This document shows positions 43,572 to 51,447 of a stretch of DNA of 64,000 bases, piece by piece. Numbering within the stretch: position 1 is the first letter of the stretch; the number at the start of each line of letters is the position of its first letter. The stretch comes from Geminicoccaceae bacterium (GTDB lineage: Bacteria > Pseudomonadota > Alphaproteobacteria > Geminicoccales > Geminicoccaceae), in contig JANQNY010000005.1 of NCBI GenBank assembly GCA_028279345.1, positions 28,233-92,232 on the forward strand, given 5' to 3'. The notes beneath the pieces are model-generated. The model did no database searches and had not been told where the DNA came from. It saw only the letters and a list, made by a program, of their open reading frames with translations. A program made the position numbers and the translations under genes.

Positions 43572-44113
43572 TGGCGCAACGGTCGAGCGTCGCCCAGCTT
43601 CCGACCGAACTGCTCGACGAGCTGCACGGGCAGATCCGCGACGGGCGGCTCACGATCGACGAGCTGACGGCCTTCCTGCGCGAGCGCGGGGCGGAGGTCT
43701 CGCGCACGGCGGTGGGTCGCTACGCGCACAGCTACGAGAAGGTGCTGGCGAAGACGCGCGAGGCGCAGGACGTGGCGGGTGTCTGGGTCAAGGAGCTGCA
43801 CGATCGGCCCGACGACAAGGTGGGCCAACTGCTCGCCGAGCTGCTCAAGACGCTCGCCTTCTCGACGATGACGCATATGGGCGAGGCGGACCAGAACGCC
43901 TCACCGATGGACCTGCACTTCCTCGCGCGGACCATCAAGGACGTGGCCGCGACGCAAAAGACCTCGGCGGACCTGGAGATCCGGCTCCGCGAGCGGATCG
44001 CCAAGGAGACGGTGGCGAAGCTGGACGAGGCGGCCAAGGGGTCGGCCGAGAAGGGCATCAGCGCCGAGCGGTACCGCGAGCTCCGGCGCGAGCTGTTGGG
44101 GGTGGGCAGCTGA
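43571..44113 (+). CDS. Terminase small-subunit-like protein, DUF3486 (Mu gp27)
   Basis: A 180-residue DUF3486-family protein: the N-terminal helix-turn-helix (SSVAQLPTELLDELHGQIRDGRLTIDELTAFL), VGRYAHSYEKVL and a helical C-terminus ending AERYRELRRELLG. In Mu, gp27 is the candidate small terminase subunit for headful packaging. The start ATG overlaps the previous stop by one base. It precedes the large terminase with TGA/CTG overlap. Confidence 0.88.
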   Translation: MAQRSSVAQLPTELLDELHGQIRDGRLTIDELTAFLRERGAEVSRTAVGRYAHSYEKVLAKTREAQDVAGVWVKELHDRPDDKVGQLLAELLKTLAFSTMTHMGEADQNASPMDLHFLARTIKDVAATQKTSADLEIRLRERIAKETVAKLDEAAKGSAEKGISAERYRELRRELLGVGS

Positions 44114-45810
44114 TCGAGGAACCCACCCGCGACGCGCTGCCCACGGCCGACCAGGCGCCGCCGGCCTCGCCGATCGACGCGTTCGTCGATTCGCTGATCC
44201 CGCCGGACGGGCTCGACCCGCTCGCCGAGGGCATCCTCATGGCGCACCAGCGCGCCTGGCTAGCGGATCAGAGCGACGTCAAGGTGGCGGAGAAGGGCCG
44301 GCGCACCGGCTTCACCTTCGCCGAGGCGCTCGACGACACCCTCATCGCCATGAAGAAGCCGTCGGAAGGCGGCGACACGACTTACTACATTGGCGACACC
44401 AAAGACAAAGGCCGCGAGTTCGTCGCGACCTGCGCAAAGTTCGCGCTCGTCATTGCGAAAGAGCTTGTCGACGTCGAAGAGTTCGTCTTCGACGACTTGC
44501 AGCCGGACGGCTCGACGCGGGGCATCCAGGCCTTCCGCGTCCGGTTCGCCTCCGGGTTCGAGGTCGTCGGCCTCTCCGGCACGCCAGCCAACATCCGCGG
44601 CCTGCAGGGTCGGGTCGTCATCGACGAGCACGCCTTCCACCGCAACCCGAAGGCGACGCTCGATGCCGTGATGGCGCTCCTCATCTGGGGCGGCAAGATC
44701 CGGGTCATCTCGACCCACAACCGCGTCGACAGCGCCTTCAACGACCTGGTCCGCGACATCATGGCGGGTCGCTACGAGGGCTTCTCCTTGCATCGCGCCA
44801 CGTTCGACGACGCGGTCGCCAACGGGCTCTACGAGCGGATGTGCCTGCGCAACGGCTTGACGCCGACGCCGGAGGGCAAGGCCGCGTGGTACCGCAAGAT
44901 CCGCGGCGCCTACGGCCCCAATGTCGAGGCGATGCGCGAGGAGCTCGACGCCATCCCCCGCGAGGGCGACGGTGTCATGCTGTCGCTCGCCTCGATCGAG
45001 GCGGCCGCGGACGACGCGTGCGTCGTCAAGCGTTGGGTGCCGCCGGCCGAGGGTTTCGTCGACTGGCCGGAGGCGCAGCGGCGCGCCCACATGTTGGATT
45101 GGCTCGAGCGGGAGGTCGGCCCGATCCTCGCCGGCTGGCAGGCCGAATGGGGGTCTACCGCGCTCGGCGGCGACTTCGCCATGCGCCAGGATCGCTCCAG
45201 CTTCACGTTCGGCTTCACGGCCGCGGACCTTCGGCGGATCGCCAGGCTCATCGTCGAGCTCCGGCAGTGCCCCTACGACCAGCAGAAGCAGGCGCTCTTC
45301 TGGATCGTCGAGCGGCTACCTCGGTTCAGCGGCGGCATCCTGGACGCCAACGGCAATGGCATGGTGCTCGCCCAGGAGGCGCGGCAGCGCTTCGGCGAGA
45401 TCATCGAAGAGCTGATCGCCACGGACGCCTGGTATCGGGAGCACTCACCACGCTTTCAGGCGGCGTTCGACGACCGGATGATCCTCATCCCCGTGGACCG
45501 CGACACCCGCGACGACCTCCGCCAGCTGCGGATGATCGGCGGCGTCGGGAAGGTGCCGCGCAATGTGCGCACCGAGGGCACCGACGGCGGCAAGCGGCAC
45601 GCCGACAACGCCGTGAGCCTCCTCAACTTCCACGCAGCGACCTCCAAGGAGGAGGTCGTCTTCGACTATCGGTCCGCGGCCGGGCCGCGCGTCCAACTGG
45701 AGGCGGAGCGCGCGGCGAACTGGATGCGGCCGCCGGCGGACCGCGACGAGCCGCGCGGGGCGGCCGGGCTCACCCCTGCCGCGCGGGATCTTCGAGGGAG
45801 TACTTGGTGA
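44110..45810 (+). CDS. Large terminase subunit (Mu gp28)
   Basis: Up to 566 residues. The ATPase begins MAHQRAWLADQSDVKVAEKGRRTGF, the Mu gp28-type Walker A region, with Walker B VVIDEHAFH and a downstream nuclease part (GGDFAMRQDRSSFTFGF, then ILDANGNGMVLAQEA). It packages DNA by the headful mechanism. No ATG, GTG or TTG lies in frame between the gp27 stop and 44,239. I extend it to a CTG at 44,110 because the intervening residues look coding; ATG 44,239 (GAGGG upstream) gives a 523-residue alternative that still starts before Walker A. Confidence 0.88.
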   Translation: MIEEPTRDALPTADQAPPASPIDAFVDSLIPPDGLDPLAEGILMAHQRAWLADQSDVKVAEKGRRTGFTFAEALDDTLIAMKKPSEGGDTTYYIGDTKDKGREFVATCAKFALVIAKELVDVEEFVFDDLQPDGSTRGIQAFRVRFASGFEVVGLSGTPANIRGLQGRVVIDEHAFHRNPKATLDAVMALLIWGGKIRVISTHNRVDSAFNDLVRDIMAGRYEGFSLHRATFDDAVANGLYERMCLRNGLTPTPEGKAAWYRKIRGAYGPNVEAMREELDAIPREGDGVMLSLASIEAAADDACVVKRWVPPAEGFVDWPEAQRRAHMLDWLEREVGPILAGWQAEWGSTALGGDFAMRQDRSSFTFGFTAADLRRIARLIVELRQCPYDQQKQALFWIVERLPRFSGGILDANGNGMVLAQEARQRFGEIIEELIATDAWYREHSPRFQAAFDDRMILIPVDRDTRDDLRQLRMIGGVGKVPRNVRTEGTDGGKRHADNAVSLLNFHAATSKEEVVFDYRSAAGPRVQLEAERAANWMRPPADRDEPRGAAGLTPAARDLRGSTW

Positions 45811-46049
45811 TGAGCGAGGTGGTCGCAGCGGACCGGCTCAAGTCGTTCGTCGAGCGCCTGGAGCGGCTCGATCAGGACCGGCAGGAGATCGCCGCCTACG
45901 TGCGCGATGTATTCGCCGAGGCGAAGGGCGAAGGCTTCGACACGAAGATCCTCCGTCAGGTCTTGAAGCTGCGCAAGATGCAGCCGCACGACCGCGAGGA
46001 GCAGGAGACGCTCCTCGACCTCTACAAGTCGGCGCTCGGCCTTGGCTGA
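45810..46049 (+). CDS. gapR: GapR-family DNA-binding protein (DUF2312)
   Basis: A 79-residue protein that matches GapR along almost its full length: DRLKSFVERLERLDQDRQEIA, then VFAEAKGEGFDTKILRQVLKLRK and a C-terminal EQETLLDLYKSALG. GapR binds overtwisted DNA ahead of replication and transcription in Alphaproteobacteria and helps topoisomerases. Here a copy lies in the phage late operon between terminase and portal genes, overlapping the former by one base. It is probably a captured host gene. Confidence 0.92.
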   Translation: MSEVVAADRLKSFVERLERLDQDRQEIAAYVRDVFAEAKGEGFDTKILRQVLKLRKMQPHDREEQETLLDLYKSALGLG

Positions 46050-46353
46050 GCGGCAACCCGTCACGGCGAAGGAGCTCGCCGACTGCCGCTTCAATATGCT
46101 GGTTTGCGCTGACGGCGGCGGCCGCGGAGGCCGTACGTGGTTCAGGGAGTACGAGTGCGCGGACCACCCGCGCTGGGGCTACCACGTGAGTGGGGGCGCC
46201 GGGCAGCCGTCGACCGCGACGCATACCGTCGACGGCTTGGTCGTCTTCCAGCGGCAGGCGCCGCAGGACGAAGGGCGGCCGCCCGCCGACATCAAGCGCC
46301 GCTGCCTGCTCCTCGTCGCGGCCGCGCTCAACGACGAGCCGATCGATGCCTGA
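46042..46353 (+). CDS. Hypothetical phage protein
   Basis: A 103-residue protein from TTG 46,042 (overlapping the gapR stop by 8 bp). It contains CRFNMLVCADGGGRGGRTWF and RWGYHVSGGAGQPS. No family is recognised. Overlap with both neighbours supports translation as part of the operon. Two cysteines early on could be structural. Confidence 0.6.
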   Translation: MAERQPVTAKELADCRFNMLVCADGGGRGGRTWFREYECADHPRWGYHVSGGAGQPSTATHTVDGLVVFQRQAPQDEGRPPADIKRRCLLLVAAALNDEPIDA

Positions 46354-47953
46354 GCTGCTCGGTCCCGACGGGCTGCCGATCAAGCTCAAGACGCGGGAGC
46401 TCAAGGGCGAGTTGGCGGCGCCGACCGAGGGCGGCGTGCGCTCGATCCAGAGCGGGAACCCGGCCTCGGGGCTCGTGCCGCAGCGGCTGGCCGGCCTGCT
46501 CAAGGCGGCGGAGACGGGCGACACGGTCGCCTATCTCGAGCTCGCCGAGCAGCTCGAGGAGCGGGATCTCCACTATCAGGGCGTGCTGGGCACCAGGAAG
46601 CGCGCGGTCACCCAGCTCGAGATCACGGTCGAGGCGGCGAGCGAGGATGCGGCCGACGGCGAGGCCGCCGATTTCCTGCGGGCCTGGCTCGAGCGCGACA
46701 CGCTCGAGGACGAGCTGTTCGACGTCCTCGACGCCGTCGGCAAGGGGTTCTCGGTCACCGAGATCCACTGGGGCGAAGAGGGCGGCAAGTGGCTGCCGCA
46801 GCGGCTCGAATGGCGCGACCCGCGCTGGTTCCGGCTCGACCGGGTCGACGGCCGCACGCCCCGACTCAGGGATGGCTCGACCGATGGCGCGGACCTGCCC
46901 GCCGGCAAGTTCATCATCCACGAGGGCAAGGCCAAGTCGGGCCTGCCGATCCGCGGCGGGCTCGCCCGCGGGGTCGCCTGGATGTGGATGTTCAAGTCCT
47001 TCTCGGTGCGAGACTGGGTGGTCTTCTTGGAGGTCTACGGCCAGCCGATCCGCATCGGCCGTTACCCGGCGAGTGCTACGAAAGAGGACATCGAAATCCT
47101 CTGGAACGCCGTTCGCCGGATCGGCTCGGACGTTGCCGCGATCATCCCGGCCGGCATGGAGATGGAGTTCGTTCGCGCCGAGGGCCAGGCGACGTCGGGG
47201 CCGCTCTTCAAGGACGCGGCCGACTGGTTCAACCGGGAAATCTCGAAGGCGGTCCTGGGCCAGACCGCGACGACCGAAGGGCAGCCTGGCTCGCACGCCA
47301 TCGGCTCGACCCACAACGACGTCCGGGGCGATATCGAGCGGGCCGACGCGAACGCGCTGGCCGCGACGCTCAATCGCGACCTCGTCCGCCCGCTCATCGC
47401 GCTCAACCTGCCGGGCGCCGTCGAGCGCGGCCGCTGGCCCCGGCTCAAGATCGGCCGGGAGGACGAGAAGGACGTCAAGCTCCAGATCCAGGCGGCCAAG
47501 GAGCTCGCGCCGCTGGGCCTGAGGATCAAGCAGCAGGAGATCCGCGAGGCCGTCGGCTTTTCCGAGCCCGACGACGACGACGAGATCCTCGCCGCGCGCG
47601 TCGCGCCGCCGGCGCAGGACGAGGAAGGCGGCGACGAGGATGCCGCGCGCTCAAGCAGCGCAGCGCGCGGTAGCGCCCGGAAATCCCTCGCCTCCAGGCT
47701 GGAGCCCGAGGCGAGGGAGACGCTGGAGGAGCGGCTCGCCGAGGCGGCGGCGAAGCCCGTCGCGGCGCTGCTCGATGCGCTGGAGGAGGCGGCTTCCGGC
47801 GCCACGAGCTTCGACGATCTGCAGGCACGCCTCGCTCAGGCGGCGGGCGGCCATGACGTGGGCGAGCTCGCCACCGTGCTTGCCAATGACCTGGCGCTGG
47901 CCGAGCTGGTCGGCCGCGCCGATGTCCAGGAAGGAGCTGACGATGCCCAGTGA
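46346..47953 (+). CDS. Portal protein (Mu gp29, DUF935)
   Basis: A 535-residue DUF935 portal protein. Core segments are LAEQLEERDLHYQGVLGTRKRAV, the FSVTEIHW region, VRDWVVFLEVYGQPIRIGRY and AIGSTHNDVRGDIERADAN. The dodecameric portal is the DNA entry gate of the head. The C-terminal 120 residues are acidic and alanine-rich and less conserved. ATG 46,346 overlaps the preceding gene by 8 bp. Order terminase-portal agrees with Mu. Confidence 0.93.
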   Translation: MPELLGPDGLPIKLKTRELKGELAAPTEGGVRSIQSGNPASGLVPQRLAGLLKAAETGDTVAYLELAEQLEERDLHYQGVLGTRKRAVTQLEITVEAASEDAADGEAADFLRAWLERDTLEDELFDVLDAVGKGFSVTEIHWGEEGGKWLPQRLEWRDPRWFRLDRVDGRTPRLRDGSTDGADLPAGKFIIHEGKAKSGLPIRGGLARGVAWMWMFKSFSVRDWVVFLEVYGQPIRIGRYPASATKEDIEILWNAVRRIGSDVAAIIPAGMEMEFVRAEGQATSGPLFKDAADWFNREISKAVLGQTATTEGQPGSHAIGSTHNDVRGDIERADANALAATLNRDLVRPLIALNLPGAVERGRWPRLKIGREDEKDVKLQIQAAKELAPLGLRIKQQEIREAVGFSEPDDDDEILAARVAPPAQDEEGGDEDAARSSSAARGSARKSLASRLEPEARETLEERLAEAAAKPVAALLDALEEAASGATSFDDLQARLAQAAGGHDVGELATVLANDLALAELVGRADVQEGADDAQ

Positions 47954-48161
47954 CTTGGGGCTGCTCGTGTTCATTCTCGTGCTCTTGCTGGTCGTTTGGT
48001 TCATCGCGATCGCGTTCGGCAAGGCCTCGGTCCGCGCCGAGGTGCGCGCCGAGCGCGACGCCTTGCTCGAGGCCTTGGGCCGCGCCGAGCGCGAGCTGGA
48101 CGAGGCGCGCGCGGCTGTCGCCGCAGGCGCCAAGCTGCTCAATAGAGGAGAGAGCCCTTGA
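47943..48161 (+). CDS. Small single-pass membrane protein, possible holin or spanin-like
   Basis: A 72-residue protein: one strong N-terminal membrane helix (LGLLVFILVLLLVVWFIAIAF), then a charged coiled coil (VRAERDALLEALGRAERELDEA). It lies between portal and lysozyme genes, where Mu has lysis genes in a different order. The form fits either an inner-membrane spanin or a small holin; neither is proved. Overlaps the portal gene by 11 bp and the lysozyme by 4 bp. Confidence 0.7.
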   Translation: MPSDLGLLVFILVLLLVVWFIAIAFGKASVRAEVRAERDALLEALGRAERELDEARAAVAAGAKLLNRGESP

Positions 48162-48898
48162 GCACCGTGATCGAGCGGAGCCCGCTCGCCGCGTTGGTCG
48201 CCGCGTGGGAAGGGTTTCGGGACCGAGCCTATCTCTGCCCGGCCGGCGTCCCGACCATCGGCCACGGCCGGACCGAGGGCGTCAACATGGGCGACGTCAC
48301 CACCCGTGCCGCCGAGGATGCCTGGCTCCAAGCCAAGCTGGACGATCTCGCGCTCCGGGTTCGCCAGCTCACCGCCGGCTGCGCTCTTCTCCAGCACCAG
48401 ATCGACGCGCTGGTGAGCTTCGCCTTCAACGTCGGCACCGCCAACCTGGAGCGCTCTACCCTCCTCAAGAAGATCCGCGCCGGGGATCTCGAGGCGGCCG
48501 CCCGCGAGTTCGGCCGGTGGAACAAGGCACGGGTGAACGGCGAGCTGCGGCCGCTCCGCGGGCTCACCCTCCGCCGCGCCGACGAGCGCGAGCTCTTCGA
48601 GTTCGCCGACTATGCCCGCGGACCGCGCGACCCGGCCGAGACTGCCGAAGGCATGCCGCGCGAGGTGGGCGCCGAGGCGACGGCCGACACGGCCGACGCC
48701 GTGTCGATCGGTGGTGCCGGCGTGGGTGCCCTGGCGGTTGCCGTCCAGCAGGGCCTGCAGGCCTGGCAGAGCTTCAAGGAGGGCGTGCCGGAGGACCTTC
48801 TGCCGATCGCCACCGCGGCGCTCTGCGTCGCCGGCGGAGCGTATCTCCTGCGCCGTGCCTGGGCGTTCTACCGCCAGCACCGCGCGAGCCCGGTCTGA
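48158..48898 (+). CDS. GH24 endolysin (muramidase) with C-terminal membrane segments
   Basis: A 246-residue protein. Residues 1-155 are a phage lysozyme with catalytic pattern Glu18-8aa-Cys27-5aa-Thr33 (WEGFRDRAYLCPAGVPTIGHG). Cys in place of Asp occurs in the P21/P22-type subgroup. Beyond residue 180 come two hydrophobic stretches: one weak and Gly/Ala-rich (about 182-200) and one clear (214-233, LLPIATAALCVAGGAYLL). There is no N-terminal signal anchor. This resembles a lysozyme-holin fusion. TTG start. Confidence 0.9.
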   Translation: MSTVIERSPLAALVAAWEGFRDRAYLCPAGVPTIGHGRTEGVNMGDVTTRAAEDAWLQAKLDDLALRVRQLTAGCALLQHQIDALVSFAFNVGTANLERSTLLKKIRAGDLEAAAREFGRWNKARVNGELRPLRGLTLRRADERELFEFADYARGPRDPAETAEGMPREVGAEATADTADAVSIGGAGVGALAVAVQQGLQAWQSFKEGVPEDLLPIATAALCVAGGAYLLRRAWAFYRQHRASPV

Positions 48899-49143
48899 TG
48901 CTGGGCCGTCTGCTCACCGCGCGGCGGCGGGTCTGGGCGTGGGTCGTCGTGGGCGGCGTGTTCCTCGCCGCCTGGGCCTATGCCCGCTCACTGAGCGCAG
49001 CGCTCGACGCCGCCAAGGGCGAGCTCGATCGGGCGCGCGGCCGTCTCAACGCACACAGGAGGGTCGCCGATGAGGCGCGTGATCGCGATCGGTCTGCTGC
49101 TGCTCGTGACGAGCGGCTGCGCGAGGACGGTCTTCTCGACTGA
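48898..49143 (+). CDS. Inner-membrane spanin (Rz-like)
   Basis: An 81-residue protein with an N-terminal membrane segment (VWAWVVVGGVFLAAWAYA) and a coiled-coil, charged C-terminus (LDAAKGELDRARGRLNAHRR). Form and position beside lysozyme fit an i-spanin, which with an outer-membrane partner fuses the two membranes at lysis. Its ATG overlaps the lysozyme stop. The last 74 bp overlap the Rz1-like gene in another frame. Confidence 0.82.
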   Translation: MLGRLLTARRRVWAWVVVGGVFLAAWAYARSLSAALDAAKGELDRARGRLNAHRRVADEARDRDRSAAARDERLREDGLLD

Positions 49144-49270
49144 CGACCTGCCGGCCGTGCTCGACGGTGTCGTCGCCCGCCACCCCGGCGCGCTGAGAGA
49201 CGCGCCCGAGCCGGCGCGCGACTTGGTCGACGACCTGATCCAGACCTGGCGCGCCTGGGGCGGCGAGTGA
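49070..49270 (+). CDS. Outer-membrane lipoprotein spanin (Rz1-like)
   Basis: A 66-residue protein: start MRR, a hydrophobic signal (VIAIGLLLLVTSGCA) ending in a lipobox cysteine, then a short proline-poor polar tail. The 5' end overlaps the i-spanin gene by 74 bp in a different frame, the nested Rz/Rz1 arrangement known from lambda. The lipobox (VTSGC) has Thr at -3, less usual but acceptable. It completes the outer-membrane part of the lysis system. Confidence 0.78.
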   Translation: MRRVIAIGLLLLVTSGCARTVFSTDDLPAVLDGVVARHPGALRDAPEPARDLVDDLIQTWRAWGGE

Positions 49271-49317
49271 GCGTCCGAGGCAGGCTACCGGGCAGGCTCT
49301 TCCGTTGTCGGCCTAGC

Positions 49318-49587
49318 TCAATCCTGGCGAATACCAAACTTCTCACGCAGCTCTTGCGCGAAGTGCCACGCTACAGCTCGCAGTGCATCCTGGAACTCGG
49401 CTCTCTCGGCGATTCCCGACCGCTGCGCGTCTCGGCCGGTGCTCTCGAGGCCACTGGCCAGTGTGGCGCGCTGCTCCTGTGTCATCGAGCCGGCAACGGC
49501 CAAGAACGTCGCGTGCGACATGACGGCGTAGGCTTCCAGCTCCGTCACGCGGCGCCGCAACTCGTCCAGCTCGCGGCTTGTTGCCAT
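49318..49587 (-). CDS. Antisense small coiled-coil protein, probable cargo gene
   Basis: An 89-residue protein on the strand opposite to the late genes. ATG at 49,587 has GAGG/GGAGAAAG upstream. The protein begins with a heptad-rich segment (RELDELRRRVTELEAYAVMSHATFLAVAGS) and ends WHFAQELREKFGIRQD. No homologue is recognised. The plain coding character and good ribosome site on this strand suggest a separate, lysogen-expressed gene. Confidence 0.7.
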   Translation of the reverse strand: MATSRELDELRRRVTELEAYAVMSHATFLAVAGSMTQEQRATLASGLESTGRDAQRSGIAERAEFQDALRAVAWHFAQELREKFGIRQD

Positions 49588-49645
49588 CCTCTTTCTCCCG
49601 TTCGCAGGTCCGTCGCCACGATAGGTTTGCTCGCGGGCGCGCGCC

Positions 49646-50875
49646 ATGCCTGACGTCGACGCGCTGTCGCTCCCCTTCGACGAGGCGGTCGCGTTCTTTC
49701 GCGAGAAGGCGCGGCTGCCGACGGCACGGTGGACGGACATCTGGCAGGCGCAGCACGGGCGCGCGTTCGTCGTCGCCGGCGCCATGCGCGACGATGCTTT
49801 AAGCGACCTTCAAACGGCCATTCAAAAGGCTCTCGAAGATGGCGAGAGCTTAGGCGACTTCCTCAAGCGCTTCCGCGAGATTGTCGACCGCACCGGCTGG
49901 CGGCCGCGGGGTATCCTCTCCTGGCGCGCGCGGCTCGTCTACCGGACGAACCTCAGCACGGCCTACGCCGTCGGCCGCTACCGGCAGATGCGCGAGCCCG
50001 ACATGCTCGCCGTCCGGCCCTATTGGCGCTACCGCCACGGCGGCTCGGCCGACCCGCGCCCGGAGCACCTCGAATGGGACGGCCTGATCCTCCCGGCCGA
50101 CGACCCGTTCTGGGAGACGCACACCCCGCCGAACGGTTGGGGCTGCTCCTGCTATGTCGAGCCCTTGACCCAGCGCCAGGTCGACGAAGCCGGCGGCGTT
50201 TCCGAGCGCCCCCAAACGCCAACCCGCACCTGGCGCTCGCGCGACGGCACGCGTACCGAGGAGGTGCCGGAGGGGATCGACCCCGGCTGGGCCTACAATG
50301 TCGGCCGCGCGGGCGACGGGCGGCATGCCGAGCTGCTCGACGGCGACGCCGCCTGGACCGAGCTGCCCGCGCCCGACCCTGGGCCGCTTCCGCTGCTCCC
50401 CGTCGACGCGCCCGAGGCCGAGCTCGGCCGCCGCGCGCACGGCGAGGCGGACCTCCGGGCGGCGCTGCGCCAGGCGATCGGCGGCGACGATGCCACGTTC
50501 AGCGACCCGACCGGCGCGCCCGTGCGCGTCACCCAGGCGGTCGTCGACCACATGCTCGGGGCCGAGGCGCGCCAGGACGGTCGCGAGCAGTACTTCCCGC
50601 TGATCCGCGGGACGGTCGAGCGGCCGGCGGAGATCTGGGTGAGCTTCGCCCGGCGCGAGGACGGCAAGATCGGCGTGCGCCGGCGCTACGTGCGGCTCTT
50701 CCAGCTGGGGGGCGGCCGCACCCTCGGCATCATCGCCGAGAGCATCAAGGGGTACTGGGTCGCGGCCACCACCTACCGCGGCCAGGGTGCCCGCGCTGCG
50801 AAGGGGCTCCGGCGCGGGCATCTGGTCTACCGGCGCCCAGGGATCGGCGATGCGGGGGGTGACGATGCGGGGTGA
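49646..50875 (+). CDS. Head morphogenesis protein (Mu gp30/SPP1 gp7-like) with C-terminal nuclease-like domain
   Basis: A 409-residue protein. The N-terminal 200 residues are the phage_Mu_F/SPP1 gp7 head-morphogenesis domain: WRARLVYRTNLSTAYAVGRY, then EHLEWDGLILPADDPFW and PPNGWGCSCYVEPL. The last 110 residues (VTQAVVDHMLGAEARQDG ... RPAEIWVSFARREDG ... LFQLGGGRTLGIIAESIKGYWVAATTYRG) resemble the PBECR/Barnase-like nuclease fold often attached to this protein in phages. The nuclease part is inferred. It is delivered in the head with a few copies. Confidence 0.88.
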   Translation: MPDVDALSLPFDEAVAFFREKARLPTARWTDIWQAQHGRAFVVAGAMRDDALSDLQTAIQKALEDGESLGDFLKRFREIVDRTGWRPRGILSWRARLVYRTNLSTAYAVGRYRQMREPDMLAVRPYWRYRHGGSADPRPEHLEWDGLILPADDPFWETHTPPNGWGCSCYVEPLTQRQVDEAGGVSERPQTPTRTWRSRDGTRTEEVPEGIDPGWAYNVGRAGDGRHAELLDGDAAWTELPAPDPGPLPLLPVDAPEAELGRRAHGEADLRAALRQAIGGDDATFSDPTGAPVRVTQAVVDHMLGAEARQDGREQYFPLIRGTVERPAEIWVSFARREDGKIGVRRRYVRLFQLGGGRTLGIIAESIKGYWVAATTYRGQGARAAKGLRRGHLVYRRPGIGDAGGDDAG

Positions 50876-51002
50876 GACGTACGGCGGCCCGGCTGCCGCC
50901 GCGTCGTCCGGCCGGAGCCATCGGGAATCCGGCCCGGCTCCAGCCATCTGCGGTGCAGGATACCACCACCGCCGCGCCGGCGGAAGCGGAGGGCGAACGT
51001 TG

Positions 51003-51278
51003 ATGCATCCCGACGACCGGTGCCCGTTCCCCGGCGGGACCAAACACTGCCCGCTCTACAGCGCGGCGCACGACCCGCGCCTGCTCAAGCACGGCTGCGA
51101 CGACGGCCGGCTCGACGAAGGCGGGTGCGCGGTCGACCGCGGCATGGACTTCGAGGCCGAGCTGGCGGCGGTCGCGAAGCTCGACCCGGTGATGGTCGCG
51201 GGCTGCTACCGGGAGGCGCGCGACGAAGAGAGCCGAGAGCAGAGGAGGCGCAACCTTGTCGTCAACGGCATCCGCTGA
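51003..51278 (+). CDS. Cysteine-rich hypothetical protein
   Basis: A 91-residue protein with five or more cysteines in the first 60 residues (DDRCPFPGGTKHCPLY ... LKHGCDDGRLDEGGCAV) that suggest metal or disulfide binding. GGAGGG lies 9 bp before the ATG. No family recognised. Its 3' end overlaps the zinc-ribbon gene. Confidence 0.65.
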   Translation: MHPDDRCPFPGGTKHCPLYSAAHDPRLLKHGCDDGRLDEGGCAVDRGMDFEAELAAVAKLDPVMVAGCYREARDEESREQRRRNLVVNGIR

Positions 51279-51447
51279 CCAGCCCCTGGTCCGCGTGGCC
51301 TGCCGGGGCTGCGGGCGGCGGAAGGCGCAGCGCGACCGCGACGGCCTGGGCCTGCTCCTCCTCGCCGCCGCCGGCTGGCGCGCGCTCAACGACACCTACA
51401 CCTGCCCAGGCTGCGTCCGGGCCCTGCTGGAGGCGCCCCGTGGCTGA
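51256..51447 (+). CDS. Small zinc-ribbon protein
   Basis: A 63-residue protein from TTG 51,256 with paired CxxC motifs (VACRGCGRRK and YTCPGCVRA), a minimal zinc ribbon around a hydrophobic core (LGLLLLAAAGW). It overlaps the preceding cysteine-rich gene by 23 bp. It might bind nucleic acid; function unknown. Confidence 0.6.
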   Translation: MSSTASADQPLVRVACRGCGRRKAQRDRDGLGLLLLAAAGWRALNDTYTCPGCVRALLEAPRG

